64,000 nucleotides of DNA, from positions 1,922,001 through 1,986,000 of the forward strand of contig CAVOTH010000004.1 in assembly GCA_963699085.1 (NCBI GenBank), written 5' to 3'. Below, in pieces: positions 41,493-49,898 of this stretch. This DNA comes from Bog-756 sp963699085 (GTDB taxonomy: Bacteria; Actinomycetota; Acidimicrobiia; Acidimicrobiales; RAAP-2). Position numbers and translations under genes: made by a program. Numbering within the stretch: position 1 is the first letter of the stretch; each line of letters starts with the position of its first letter. Below the pieces are notes generated by a model. The model was not told the origin of the DNA. It worked only from the letters and a program-made list of their open reading frames with translations, and did no database searches.

Positions 41493-43055
41493 ATGGCTGA
41501 TCCTGCACCTGACCCGACCCCCGACCCGGCTCCGACCCGGGACGCATCCCGGCGGCCCAACATCCTGCTGGTCGTCTCGGACCAGGAGCGCCAGCGCTCC
41601 TGGCTCCCGCCCGGAACGTCACTGCCCTGGCGCGACCGGCTGCGGGCCGAAGGCCTGGAGTTCACCGACTACTACACGCACTCGTCACCCTGCTCGCCAA
41701 GTCGGGCGAGCCTGCTCACCGGCCGGTACCTGGCCGGCCACGGAGTGCTCGACAACGTGATCATGCCCGAGCACGACGAACTGCCCACCTCCACGCCGAC
41801 CATCGGGTCGTTGCTCGACGGCGCCGGCTACCGCTCGTCCTACATCGGCAAATGGCACCTCTCCCACGCCGCCCAGCCCGACATGGAGGCCTATGGTTTC
41901 GCCGACTGGGACGGCAACGACCGCCACTTCATGGGGTGGGCCGGCACCGGGGTGCACTTCGACCCGGTCATCGCCTCCAACGCCGCCCACTGGCTGTCCG
42001 AGAACGCCGGGCCGGCAGGCGGGGGTCAACAGCCCTGGTTTCTGACCGTTGCCCTGGTCAATCCCCACGACGTGATGTGGTTCCCGGTCGACCAGCCGGG
42101 CTACGAGGAGCGACACCCCGACGACGTGGCCGCCATCAAGAAGGTGCTCGAGTCCGCAGCGTGGAAAGACGACGAGACCCTTCCGGTCTACGGCGAGCCC
42201 TATCCCGAGGTGTGCGACTCACTGCCCGCCAACTTCGACGACTCTCTGCACACCAAGCCCGAGGCCCATCGCCAGTGGCGCTGGGACCAGCAACACGGGC
42301 TGTGGGGCTATATCGACCCGTCCGACAAGGCCAGCTGGTTGCGCCACCTCGACTACTACGTCCAACTCCACCGGTTGGCCGACCAGAGCTTGGGTACCGT
42401 GCTCGGCGCGCTGGAGGCATCGGGCGCATGGGACGACACCGTCGTCATCTTCACTTCCGACCATGGCGACATGTGCGGTTCGCACGGCCTGCGCTCGAAG
42501 GGCCCCTTCGTGTACGACGAGATCATGCGGGTGCCGCTCTACGTGAAGGCCCCGGGGATCACCAGGCCCGGCACCGTCACCTCCGCTCTCGGATCACACG
42601 TCGACCTGGCCGCCACCATCTGCTCGTTGGCCGGGGTCGACCCGACCGCCACAGCCGCCACCGTCCAAGGCACCGACCTCACGCCGGTGCTCGCTGACCC
42701 CGGTGCGTCGGTCCGTGACCACATCCTGTTCGCCCAGGACTCGGCCCAGACCACCAGCCTCAACCAGGTCCGCTACGCCCTGCGCGGGTTCACCGACGGG
42801 ACCAGCAAATACGCCCGCTACTACGGGGTGGGCGGCGGCAAGCCGAGTACCGGACTGTGGGGGAAGTCGCCCGGTCACAAGCTGTACGACGTGGACTGCG
42901 CCTTCGACGACAACGACCACGAGTGGTACGACCACGACTCCGATCCCCACGAGCTGATCAATCTGGCCAACGACCCGGCCAGGGCCGACGGGCTGCGCGA
43001 CAACTACGAGCGACTCCTGGAATACGAACGTGAGTCGTTCGTCACCATGACCTGA
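41493..43055 (+). CDS. Type I sulfatase
   Basis: This 520-residue alkaline-phosphatase-superfamily hydrolase cleaves sulfate esters. The modification motif is CSPSRASLLTGR with C67 as the formylglycine precursor. Metal ligands are suggested by VVSDQE (D30), TSDHGDMCGSHG and the GKWH of the substrate pocket (SSYIGKWHLS). There is no clear signal peptide after the Pro/Asp-rich leader, so it is probably cytoplasmic. A formylglycine-generating enzyme is not in the window. The natural sulfate ester is unknown. It diverges from the membrane-protein gene. Confidence 0.92.
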   Translation: MADPAPDPTPDPAPTRDASRRPNILLVVSDQERQRSWLPPGTSLPWRDRLRAEGLEFTDYYTHSSPCSPSRASLLTGRYLAGHGVLDNVIMPEHDELPTSTPTIGSLLDGAGYRSSYIGKWHLSHAAQPDMEAYGFADWDGNDRHFMGWAGTGVHFDPVIASNAAHWLSENAGPAGGGQQPWFLTVALVNPHDVMWFPVDQPGYEERHPDDVAAIKKVLESAAWKDDETLPVYGEPYPEVCDSLPANFDDSLHTKPEAHRQWRWDQQHGLWGYIDPSDKASWLRHLDYYVQLHRLADQSLGTVLGALEASGAWDDTVVIFTSDHGDMCGSHGLRSKGPFVYDEIMRVPLYVKAPGITRPGTVTSALGSHVDLAATICSLAGVDPTATAATVQGTDLTPVLADPGASVRDHILFAQDSAQTTSLNQVRYALRGFTDGTSKYARYYGVGGGKPSTGLWGKSPGHKLYDVDCAFDDNDHEWYDHDSDPHELINLANDPARADGLRDNYERLLEYERESFVTMT

Positions 43056-43113
43056 GCGTCACCATGGCCTGAGGGAGGTCATCGCCCATCGTCCATGACG
43101 CTCGAATAGGTTG

Positions 43114-43167
43114 TTGACATGCAGCCATTTAGCTGCTTATCTGACAGGTAACCAATCAGCTGCCTAT
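43114..43167 (+). promoter_or_regulatory. Probable ArsR-type operator/promoter
   Basis: TTGACA (43114-43119) is followed by GCAGC-CATTTA-GCTGC (43121-43136), an inverted repeat. AGCTGCTTATC (43131-43141) and AGCTGCCTATC (43158-43168) form a direct repeat. The site lies 15-60 bases before the SRPBCC gene whose operon partner is an ArsR fusion. The -10 box is not clear. Confidence 0.45.
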
Positions 43168-43181
43168 CGGAGGAGCATGAA

Positions 43182-43619
43182 ATGCCGGACATCAGACACC
43201 GCGTAGTCATGTCAGCCCCGCTCGACCGGGTGTACTCGGCAATCGCCACGAAAGAGGGTCTTTCGGACTGGTGGACCCGAGACGGTGTCCGCGGAGCATC
43301 GACGGAAGGATCCAACATCGAGTTCTACTTCGGTCAACCGGAGCCGGCGGCCGTCATGGAGGTCACCCGGCTGGATCCCGATGGGCAGGTCAGTTGGAGC
43401 TGTGTCGGGGGAGCTGAAGAGTGGGTGGGGACGAAGCTCAGCTTCGCCCTCACACAGAAGGACGACGAGACCGTGGTGCTGTTCACCCACGCCGACTGGC
43501 GGGAACCCAGCGACTTCATGGCCCATTGCAGCGCCCGTTGGGCCTACTTCCTTCTCAGTCTCAAGAGCCTCGTCGAAATGGGTAAGGGCACCCCGTCCCC
43601 TGACGACCTCAAATTCTGA
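43182..43619 (+). CDS. SRPBCC/AHSA1 domain protein
   Basis: This 145-residue START-like protein forms a hydrophobic cavity for a small lipophilic ligand. It opens IRHRVVMSAPLDRVYSAIA with KEGLSDWWT, the usual AHSA1 beginning, and ends with a long C-terminal helix (SARWAYFLLSLKSLVEMG). GGAGGAG lies 6-7 bases before ATG 43182. It sits 20 bases upstream of the ArsR-SRPBCC fusion and is surely in the same operon. Ligand unknown. Confidence 0.88.
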   Translation: MPDIRHRVVMSAPLDRVYSAIATKEGLSDWWTRDGVRGASTEGSNIEFYFGQPEPAAVMEVTRLDPDGQVSWSCVGGAEEWVGTKLSFALTQKDDETVVLFTHADWREPSDFMAHCSARWAYFLLSLKSLVEMGKGTPSPDDLKF

Positions 43620-43639
43620 AACCGGGAGACCGTCCAATC

Positions 43640-44434
43640 GTGGTCGACGTCTTCAAGGCGCTGGCTGACCCCAGTCGTCGGCTACTGCTGGATCGTCTGA
43701 ATGCCCGCAACGGCCAGAGTCTGAGGGAGCTGTCCGAAGGTCTGGACATGGTCCGTCAGTCGGTCAGCAAGCACCTGGACATCCTGGAGGCGGCCAACCT
43801 CGTCACAACACTTCGGCGGGGTCGCCAGAAGCTCCATTATCTGAATGCGGAACCGATCAATGAGATCGCCGAGCGTTGGATCAATCGCTACGACCGAGCA
43901 CGGATCAACGCACTGTCAGACCTGAAGAAAGCACTGGAGGAGACAACCGTGGAAAATCCGGACTTCGTGTACACGACGTACATCAGAACGACGCCCGAAC
44001 GACTGTGGCAGGCGCTGGTCGAACCGTCGTTCACCCGCCGCTGGTGGCAAGCCACCTTCGATACCGACTGGAAGGTGGGATCGACGATGACCTGGAACAA
44101 CCACGGGGTCGTCATCGCCGACCCGGACCAGATCGTCCTCGAATTCGATCCCTACAAGAGGTTGTCCTACACCTGGCACACCTTCACATCGGAGCTCAAT
44201 GAACGTCTCCAGTTCGGAGACGAACTGTTCGCCAAGCTTTCCGCTGAGCATCGATCACGGGTCGCGTTCGATATCGAGGAGGCGGGAGAGCTCGTCAAAC
44301 TGACGGTGGTGCACGACGACTTCGAACCTGGCAGCACCGCCGCCACCATGGTCAGGAACGGCTGGCCCGTTTTCATTTCGAGTCTCAAGACGCTGCTCGA
44401 GACCGGGGAGCCGCTCCCTTCGACCCGTCGATGA
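43640..44434 (+). CDS. ArsR-family regulator fused to SRPBCC domain
   Basis: This 264-residue two-domain protein has an N-terminal winged helix of ArsR/SmtB type (FKALADPSRRLLLDRL, LRELSEGLDMVRQSVSKHLDILEAANLV, about residues 5-75), a linker, then an AHSA1-like ligand domain from about 105 (YTTYIRTTPERLWQALVEPSFTRRWW). No metal-binding Cys pair is visible in the recognition helix, so the signal is probably a small molecule held by the SRPBCC cavity. It starts at GTG 43640 with CGGGAGA upstream. With the preceding SRPBCC gene it forms an autoregulated pair. Confidence 0.9.
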   Translation: MVDVFKALADPSRRLLLDRLNARNGQSLRELSEGLDMVRQSVSKHLDILEAANLVTTLRRGRQKLHYLNAEPINEIAERWINRYDRARINALSDLKKALEETTVENPDFVYTTYIRTTPERLWQALVEPSFTRRWWQATFDTDWKVGSTMTWNNHGVVIADPDQIVLEFDPYKRLSYTWHTFTSELNERLQFGDELFAKLSAEHRSRVAFDIEEAGELVKLTVVHDDFEPGSTAATMVRNGWPVFISSLKTLLETGEPLPSTRR

Positions 44435-44443
44435 CCCCTTGGG

Positions 44444-45670
44444 TCACAGGGCATCGACGGCCGGATCGAACCCATCCCGGTCCTCGCCGGTCGGAGGTTC
44501 GCCCTCGGCCTCCTTCCCGGCGAGCGCGAAGCCGACCAGGGGGAACACCAGGACGGACACCATGCCCGCCCCGACCAGCGCGGTGGCGTTGACCGGGAGC
44601 ATGTGGTGGGTATCGAGGCCGATCTGGGTGATCACCACCAGCAATGGGAGCGCCGTCGACTGCAGGACCACCATCGCCGATCGCTGTCGCCAACTGAGCG
44701 TCCGGACGTAGACGACCAGGGCCGGTAGCCCGCGCACCACCAGGAAGAGCGCGAGGAAGATCGGCACCCGGGCGAGAGTCGAAGGACTGTCGAACAGCGC
44801 CCGGACGTGGAACTGCATGCCGCTCACCACGAAGAACACCGGGATCAGGAAGCCGAATCCGATCGACTCGAGCCGGGGTTGCATTGCCTCGGCCTGATCC
44901 TCGGTGAAGGCGATGCGGACGATCAGCCCGGCGGCGAACGCCCCGAGCAGGATCTCGAGGCTCAGTGACGACGCCACCAGCACCAGGCCGGTGATGAGCA
45001 GGAGCACCAGCCGCACCGGCAGCTGGGTGGAGGTGGTGAGGTGGCGCTGCAGTATCTCCATGACACGGGGCGGCTGCGGGCGTGCCGCTATGTACGCCAC
45101 CACCAACGCGAGGACCACGAAGAGGATCAGGAGGAGGGTCTCCGTCTCCGGGCTTGCCGCTCCGAGCAGCACGGTCACCGCCACCACCGGTCCGAACTCC
45201 CCGGCCGACCCCGCCGCCAGGAGATACTTGCCGAACGGGCTCTCCAGCATGTGCCGGTCGTGCAGCATCGGCAGGAGCGTGCCGATGGCCGTGGTCGTCA
45301 GGGCCAGGCCCACCAGCAGACTCGAGATGGCGAACCTGGTGAACAGGAGTACCAGTCCGACGCCCAGTCCGAGGACCAGACTGGTCAGCCATCCGGCCAC
45401 TCCGAGCTTCATCGGAGAGCCCCGCAGCCGCCCGAAGTCGATCTCGTAGCCGGCCATGAAGAACAGGAATGACAGGCCGAATACGTCGAGACCGTTGATG
45501 AACACGTCAGTCGTCGCCCAGTGCAGGACTTCGGGACCGATCAGGATCCCGAGCAGGAGCTCGAACAGGATGCTCGGGACGCGCCACTTCCCGCACGCCT
45601 CCGACAGGATCGGCGCGATGGCCACCGCCAAGGCGATCACGAACACCGAAACCGCGGTGTGGTAGGTCAT
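44444..45670 (-). CDS. Cation:proton antiporter (CPA2/Kef type)
   Basis: This 408-residue integral membrane protein has about 12-13 helices. Family landmarks are PSILFELLLGILIGPEVL in helix 2-3, FLFFMAGYEIDF (acidic residue of helix 3), a GxxLxxT-type core (ALTTTAIGTLLPML) and AAGSAGEFGPVVAV. It exchanges Na+ or K+ for protons across the inner membrane. There is no TrkA-N regulatory domain, only a short acidic tail. It converges with the ArsR-SRPBCC gene, 9 bases away. Confidence 0.9.
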   Translation of the reverse strand: MTYHTAVSVFVIALAVAIAPILSEACGKWRVPSILFELLLGILIGPEVLHWATTDVFINGLDVFGLSFLFFMAGYEIDFGRLRGSPMKLGVAGWLTSLVLGLGVGLVLLFTRFAISSLLVGLALTTTAIGTLLPMLHDRHMLESPFGKYLLAAGSAGEFGPVVAVTVLLGAASPETETLLLILFVVLALVVAYIAARPQPPRVMEILQRHLTTSTQLPVRLVLLLITGLVLVASSLSLEILLGAFAAGLIVRIAFTEDQAEAMQPRLESIGFGFLIPVFFVVSGMQFHVRALFDSPSTLARVPIFLALFLVVRGLPALVVYVRTLSWRQRSAMVVLQSTALPLLVVITQIGLDTHHMLPVNATALVGAGMVSVLVFPLVGFALAGKEAEGEPPTGEDRDGFDPAVDAL

Positions 45671-45728
45671 GCGTCAAGCGTACGAGGGCTGCGTGCGGTT
45701 GAGCGACCCGGATCCGAGAGGTGCCGGG

Positions 45729-46250
45729 TCAGCCTTTCACAAGGGGATCGATCCGCTCGGCCAGGTACTCGACCAGGCCGAGGCAGCCGGCTTCGACGAG
45801 GTCCAGGCAACGATCGAAATCAGCGTCGTCCCCGTAGTACGGGTCGGGCACGTCGGGGTCGCCGCCGGCACGGGGCCCGAAGCTCCGCATCAGCACCAGG
45901 CGGTCGTCGTAACGGTCATCTCCGACCGCGGCCCGTCCCAGGCTGACCAGCGTCTGGCGATGGCCGCGGTCCATGCACACCACCAGTCCGGCTTCGGCGA
46001 GCCATCGGGTGTCGAAGGCCTGGGCCAGGTGTCCACCGTCGGTGTAGCCGCGTCGCTCCAACGCCGCCCGGGCCCGGGAGTCCATCGGCTCGCCGGCGTG
46101 CCATCCGCCCGTCCCGGCACTCGAGATGGCCAGTCGGTCCCCCAGGACCGAACCGTCACCCAGTGCACGGTCCGCGGTGAGCTGGCGCAGTACGACCGCT
46201 CCCATGGGTGAGCGACAGATGTTGCCGGTGCACACGAAGATCACCGGCAT
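45729..46250 (-). CDS. Low-molecular-weight protein tyrosine phosphatase
   Basis: This 173-residue phosphatase has the P-loop VCTGNICRSP (C7, R13, S14) directly after the start and the general-acid Asp in PDPYYGDD. A tyrosine pair after that Asp is typical. It dephosphorylates protein phosphotyrosine, often in exopolysaccharide or stress regulation; a cognate tyrosine kinase is not in the window. ATG 46250 is chosen because GAGGG lies 6 bases upstream and the catalytic loop begins six residues later. In-frame starts further upstream add only low-complexity sequence. Confidence 0.92.
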   Translation of the reverse strand: MPVIFVCTGNICRSPMGAVVLRQLTADRALGDGSVLGDRLAISSAGTGGWHAGEPMDSRARAALERRGYTDGGHLAQAFDTRWLAEAGLVVCMDRGHRQTLVSLGRAAVGDDRYDDRLVLMRSFGPRAGGDPDVPDPYYGDDADFDRCLDLVEAGCLGLVEYLAERIDPLVKG

Positions 46251-46454
46251 CGAACCCTCTGCCGTGTCGTCGCTCCCGTCACGGTCCTGCTTCCCGACGG
46301 CCGGGGTGGGTGGCATCGTCACAGTCTGGCCGAGGACACGTACCGATGCGGAAGGTCGGACCGGAGAACTGCGTCCAGGTAGGCCTGGCCCCGATACGGT
46401 GTCGCGACGGACGGCGTGCCGGTTTTGCATGCCGCGACCCCCCGGGAGGAACCG

Positions 46455-46973
46455 ATGAGCGACACGTCAGCCAGCCAGCCCAATCAGCAGATGGGACATG
46501 GGGTGAAACAGCGCGACCAGATCCGCATGAGCGACGAGGAGGTCGACGCCTTCCTCCACGAGCGGAGGCCGATGACCATGTGCACGCTCAATCACGACGG
46601 CTCCATCCACGCCGTGGCAATGTGGTACGGCTTCGTCGACGGCTCCATCGCCATCGAGACGAAGGCCAAGGCCCAGAAGGCGGTGAACCTTGGACGCGAC
46701 ACCCGGATCACCCTCCTGTTCGAGGACGGCGATTACTACGAGGAGCTCCGCGGGGTCGAACTGGTCGGCCACGCCGAGATCGTGGACGATCCGGAGAAGA
46801 TGTGGGAGCTGGGAGTCAACCTCTTCGAGCGCTACTACGGGGCCTACACCGAGGATCTGCGCCCGATGGTCGAAGTGATGCTCAACAAACGCATCGTGGC
46901 CAAGATCAACGTCGAGCGCACGGTCTCCTGGGACCATCGCAAGCTGGGCCTACCCCCCACCCGGCCGGCCTGA
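46455..46973 (+). CDS. PPOX-fold protein (F420/FMN-binding, Rv1155-like)
   Basis: This 172-residue split-barrel flavin/F420-binding protein shows RMSDEEVDAFLHERRPMTMCTLNHDGSIHAVAMWYGF, then the phosphate-binding AKAQKAVNLGRDTRITLLFE and GHAEIVDDPE. Such actinobacterial proteins reduce or oxidise small substrates with F420 or FMN, or bind them. A strong GGGAGG lies 6 bases before ATG 46455. It is followed 7 bases later by a second PPOX gene, so the two are co-expressed. The substrate is unknown. Confidence 0.88.
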   Translation: MSDTSASQPNQQMGHGVKQRDQIRMSDEEVDAFLHERRPMTMCTLNHDGSIHAVAMWYGFVDGSIAIETKAKAQKAVNLGRDTRITLLFEDGDYYEELRGVELVGHAEIVDDPEKMWELGVNLFERYYGAYTEDLRPMVEVMLNKRIVAKINVERTVSWDHRKLGLPPTRPA

Positions 46974-46980
46974 GCAACCG

Positions 46981-47439
46981 GTGGCCCACCCCATGGACGC
47001 CGACGAGGTGGTGGCCTTCCTCGAGGCAACGCCGGCCCGGACAGGAAAGCTGGCCACGGTGCGGGCGGACGGGAGGCCGCACGTGGCACCGATCTGGTAC
47101 GCAGTCGACCGGTCGACGGTGGGCCCCGACTCACCACTGTGCGATCTGGTGATCAACACCGGCGACACCTCGGTGAAGGGGCGGAACATCCGACGCGACC
47201 CGAGGGTCGCGCTGTGTGTAGATGACGACCGGCCGCCGTTCGCCTTCGTGACGATCGAGGGTATCGCCGCCATCAGCGAGGACCCCGACGAGCTTCTTCA
47301 CTGGAGCACCGTGATCGGCGGTCGGTACATGGGAAGCGACCAGGCCCAGGCATTCGGCGCCCGGAATGCCGTGCCCGGTGAGCTGGTGGTCCGTCTCCGG
47401 CCGACCCACATCGTGGCCTCGGCCGGAATCACGGACTGA
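46981..47439 (+). CDS. PPOX class F420-dependent oxidoreductase-like protein (TIGR03618 type)
   Basis: This 152-residue split-barrel protein shows KLATVRADGRPHVAPIWYAVD, the TSVKGRNIRRDPRVALCVDD cofactor strand and ELVVRLRPTHIVAS, as in TIGR03618 enzymes. It starts at GTG 46981 (ATG 46993 is a possible shorter start). It overlaps nothing but is packed between the first PPOX gene and the PrsW gene (1-base gap), suggesting one transcript. The cofactor is F420 or FMN by family; not provable here. Confidence 0.88.
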   Translation: MAHPMDADEVVAFLEATPARTGKLATVRADGRPHVAPIWYAVDRSTVGPDSPLCDLVINTGDTSVKGRNIRRDPRVALCVDDDRPPFAFVTIEGIAAISEDPDELLHWSTVIGGRYMGSDQAQAFGARNAVPGELVVRLRPTHIVASAGITD

Positions 47440-47440
47440 A

Positions 47441-48907
47441 GTGCCGGTGACCGCTCCTGCCGCGGTGGATCCCGGGGTCATGGATCCTCCCGGCTGGTAC
47501 TGCTTCAGCATCCAGCCCCGATTGGCCGAGTGGGACGGGGTGGCGTGGACGGGCGCGGACCACGCTGCAGTCGCCGGCCCGATGCTGTCCGGACCGCCGG
47601 CCGCCTTCGCCTTTGTCGGCCAACCGTGGTTCCGGTGGATGGTCCTCGGCCAGGCGCTGTGCATCCTGCCCGCCATCTTGAGCGGTTCCACCGGAAACGC
47701 CTGGTGGTCGTGCATCTCGGTCGTCGGCTATGCGGCCTTCATGGGTGGTGCGGTCCTGCTGGTCGCCCGCTTCCTCGAACTCGACCGGCTGCCGGGCCGA
47801 CGGACGCTCACCTGGATCGGCATCGGTTCGGGAGTGGCGGCGTTCGGCATCGCCGTCGGGCTCGAGGTGGTGAGCAACTCGAGGTTCGGTTTGTCGACCA
47901 CGCTGTGGCTGGCCGGCCCGATCGAGGAAGGCGGCAAACTGCTGGTTCCGTTTCTCCTCCTGGTGTTCGGCGCCCCCCGATTCAAGGTCCCCCGGGTCGG
48001 GCTCTACCTGGTCCTGGTCGGCGGGGCGACCGTCGGCGTGATCGAAGGCGTCGAATACCAGGTCCGGCCGGAATTCCCCTGGGCCCACCTGGAGATGGCG
48101 CTGGTGCGTCCGTCAGCCGAACTACTGCACATATTCGTCACCGGATTCGCGGCGGCGGTCATATGGCTCGCCGCCTGGCGGCGCAAACGGGCGGTCACCT
48201 CGGCGGGAGTCGTGGCCTTCCTCATCGCCGTGGGCATCCACTCGTTCCACGACGGGATCGTCACGTTCTTCCACGTCAGTCCGAGATCGTTCAACTCCAC
48301 CCTGGCCCAGACCCTGCACGACGCGATCGACAAGGGACTGTCAGGGGCGGCGTTCTCCTTTGTCATCGCCGCCCTCCTCTATCTGCTCGCCCGCCATGGG
48401 ACACGCGAGTTGACCGCTCCCGGAGACATCGCGGCCTGTCCGCCTCCGTGGCGACCCCAGATCAAATCGTGGGGATGCGACCGGCCGCCGGTCGAGGCCA
48501 CGTACATCGACCCATGGTCGCCGTACGTGCAGTACGCGCCCTCCGGACCGGCTGCGCTGTTCGGGAGTCCGGCGCAGTACCTCGCCCCCGCCTACGCCAT
48601 GCCGGCGCCCCAGCCGGTGCCGTCCATTGACCTCCCGGTCCGCGAACCGTTGTCATCACCCGTTGCTGTCGCCAGCCGTCCGCCGGTTTCAACCTTGCCC
48701 GCGTCCCTGACCCTGCCGCCTCCACCGGTCAGGCCACCGGTCAGGCCTCCACCCGTGCCTCCGCCCATGCCGCCGCCCATGCCTCCGCCGATTGCGCCGG
48801 CCGGCTGGTACCCGATAGGCGGCGACCCCTGGCACCAGGGCTGGTGGGACGGGGCGGCATGGAGTCGCACCCACCGCTGGGACGGGCACCAGTGGGTCCC
48901 GACCTGA
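47441..48907 (+). CDS. PrsW-like intramembrane protease with DUF2510 modules
   Basis: This 488-residue membrane protein has PrsW glutamic-protease-like motifs on its helices: PIEEGGKLLVPF, VIEGVEYQ, ELLHIFVTG and GIHSFHD. About eight helices lie between residues 50 and 330. A short DUF2510 box (PPGWYCFSIQ...EWDGVAWTG) precedes them, and a second (PAGWYPIGG...WWDGAAWS, then RWDGHQW) closes the protein after a long Pro-rich linker. DUF2510 is thought to help recruit envelope proteins. PrsW cleaves anti-sigma factors in Bacillus; here the target is unknown. GTG 47441 follows the previous stop by one base. Confidence 0.85.
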   Translation: MPVTAPAAVDPGVMDPPGWYCFSIQPRLAEWDGVAWTGADHAAVAGPMLSGPPAAFAFVGQPWFRWMVLGQALCILPAILSGSTGNAWWSCISVVGYAAFMGGAVLLVARFLELDRLPGRRTLTWIGIGSGVAAFGIAVGLEVVSNSRFGLSTTLWLAGPIEEGGKLLVPFLLLVFGAPRFKVPRVGLYLVLVGGATVGVIEGVEYQVRPEFPWAHLEMALVRPSAELLHIFVTGFAAAVIWLAAWRRKRAVTSAGVVAFLIAVGIHSFHDGIVTFFHVSPRSFNSTLAQTLHDAIDKGLSGAAFSFVIAALLYLLARHGTRELTAPGDIAACPPPWRPQIKSWGCDRPPVEATYIDPWSPYVQYAPSGPAALFGSPAQYLAPAYAMPAPQPVPSIDLPVREPLSSPVAVASRPPVSTLPASLTLPPPPVRPPVRPPPVPPPMPPPMPPPIAPAGWYPIGGDPWHQGWWDGAAWSRTHRWDGHQWVPT

Positions 48908-49023
48908 TCACCGAGCATGGCGATGCCGGACATGACCGCCCGGCGGCTGCTTGGCGCCGGTGTACCGCGGGCTGGTAGCACTACACCCGTCCACAACCGC
49001 CGTGGGCAGATGGGGGATGCCAA

Positions 49024-49812
49024 ATGATTCTCGACCGATTCCGGATGGACGACAAGGTGGCGATCGTGACCGGCGCCGGTCGCGGCATCGGCGCCGCCGC
49101 CGCGGTCGCTCTGGCCCAGGTGGGGGCCGACGTCGTCATCTCCGCACGGACAGCGGAACAGCTCGAGGGCGTGGCGGCACAGATCGCCGATGCCGGTCGA
49201 CGGGCCGTCATCGTGCCTGCCGACCTGAACGACCTCGACGCCATCGCCGGCCTGGTCGATCACGCCAGGGACGCCTTCGGCCGGCTCGATCTGGTGGTCA
49301 ACAACGTGGGCGGCTCCATGCCCCGGGCCTTCATGGACACCTCGGCCAAATCGATGGAGGGCGCCTTCCACTTCAACGTCTCCACCGCCCACGCCCTGCT
49401 CCGCGCCGCCGTGCCCCTGATGATCGAGGGCGGCGGCGGATCGGCGGTCAACATCTCCTCGGCCATGAGCCACCTGGCCGGGCGCGGGTTCGCCGCCTAT
49501 GGAACGGCCAAAGCCGCGCTGGCCCACTACACGCGGCTGTCGGCCATGGATCTCGCTCCTCGGATCAGGGTCAACGCAATCGCCGTCGGCTCCATCGCCA
49601 CCTCCGCACTCGACATCGTGATGCAGGTCGAAGAGATGCGTGTGGCCATGGAGGACGCCACCCCACTCGGCAGGATCGGCGACCCCGAGGACATCGCCGC
49701 CGCCATCGTCTACCTGGCGTCCGACGCCGGTTCGTTCGTCACCGGTGCGGTCATCGAGGTCGACGGCGGCGCCCAGACGCCCACCCTCGACATGGACATA
49801 CCGGACGTCTGA
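49024..49812 (+). CDS. SDR family oxidoreductase
   Basis: This 262-residue classical SDR has TGAGRGIG at 16-23, VVNNVGG (a small change from NNAGG), NISSAMSH with the catalytic Ser, AAYGTAKAAL giving Tyr and Lys, and a C-terminal GAVIEVDGGAQTP. It is NAD(P)-dependent, perhaps acting on a steroid or acyl-CoA alcohol. No strong ribosome site precedes ATG 49024. It is followed 86 bases later by a DapB-like gene on the same strand, and the two may be a unit. Confidence 0.9.
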   Translation: MILDRFRMDDKVAIVTGAGRGIGAAAAVALAQVGADVVISARTAEQLEGVAAQIADAGRRAVIVPADLNDLDAIAGLVDHARDAFGRLDLVVNNVGGSMPRAFMDTSAKSMEGAFHFNVSTAHALLRAAVPLMIEGGGGSAVNISSAMSHLAGRGFAAYGTAKAALAHYTRLSAMDLAPRIRVNAIAVGSIATSALDIVMQVEEMRVAMEDATPLGRIGDPEDIAAAIVYLASDAGSFVTGAVIEVDGGAQTPTLDMDIPDV

Positions 49813-49898
49813 GCCCGGGTCGTAACTTCTGATCAGGCGCACCACTTCGACCATCTCCGAGCGACCTGTCCGGGTCGCCGATCCAACAAGGAGCACCA

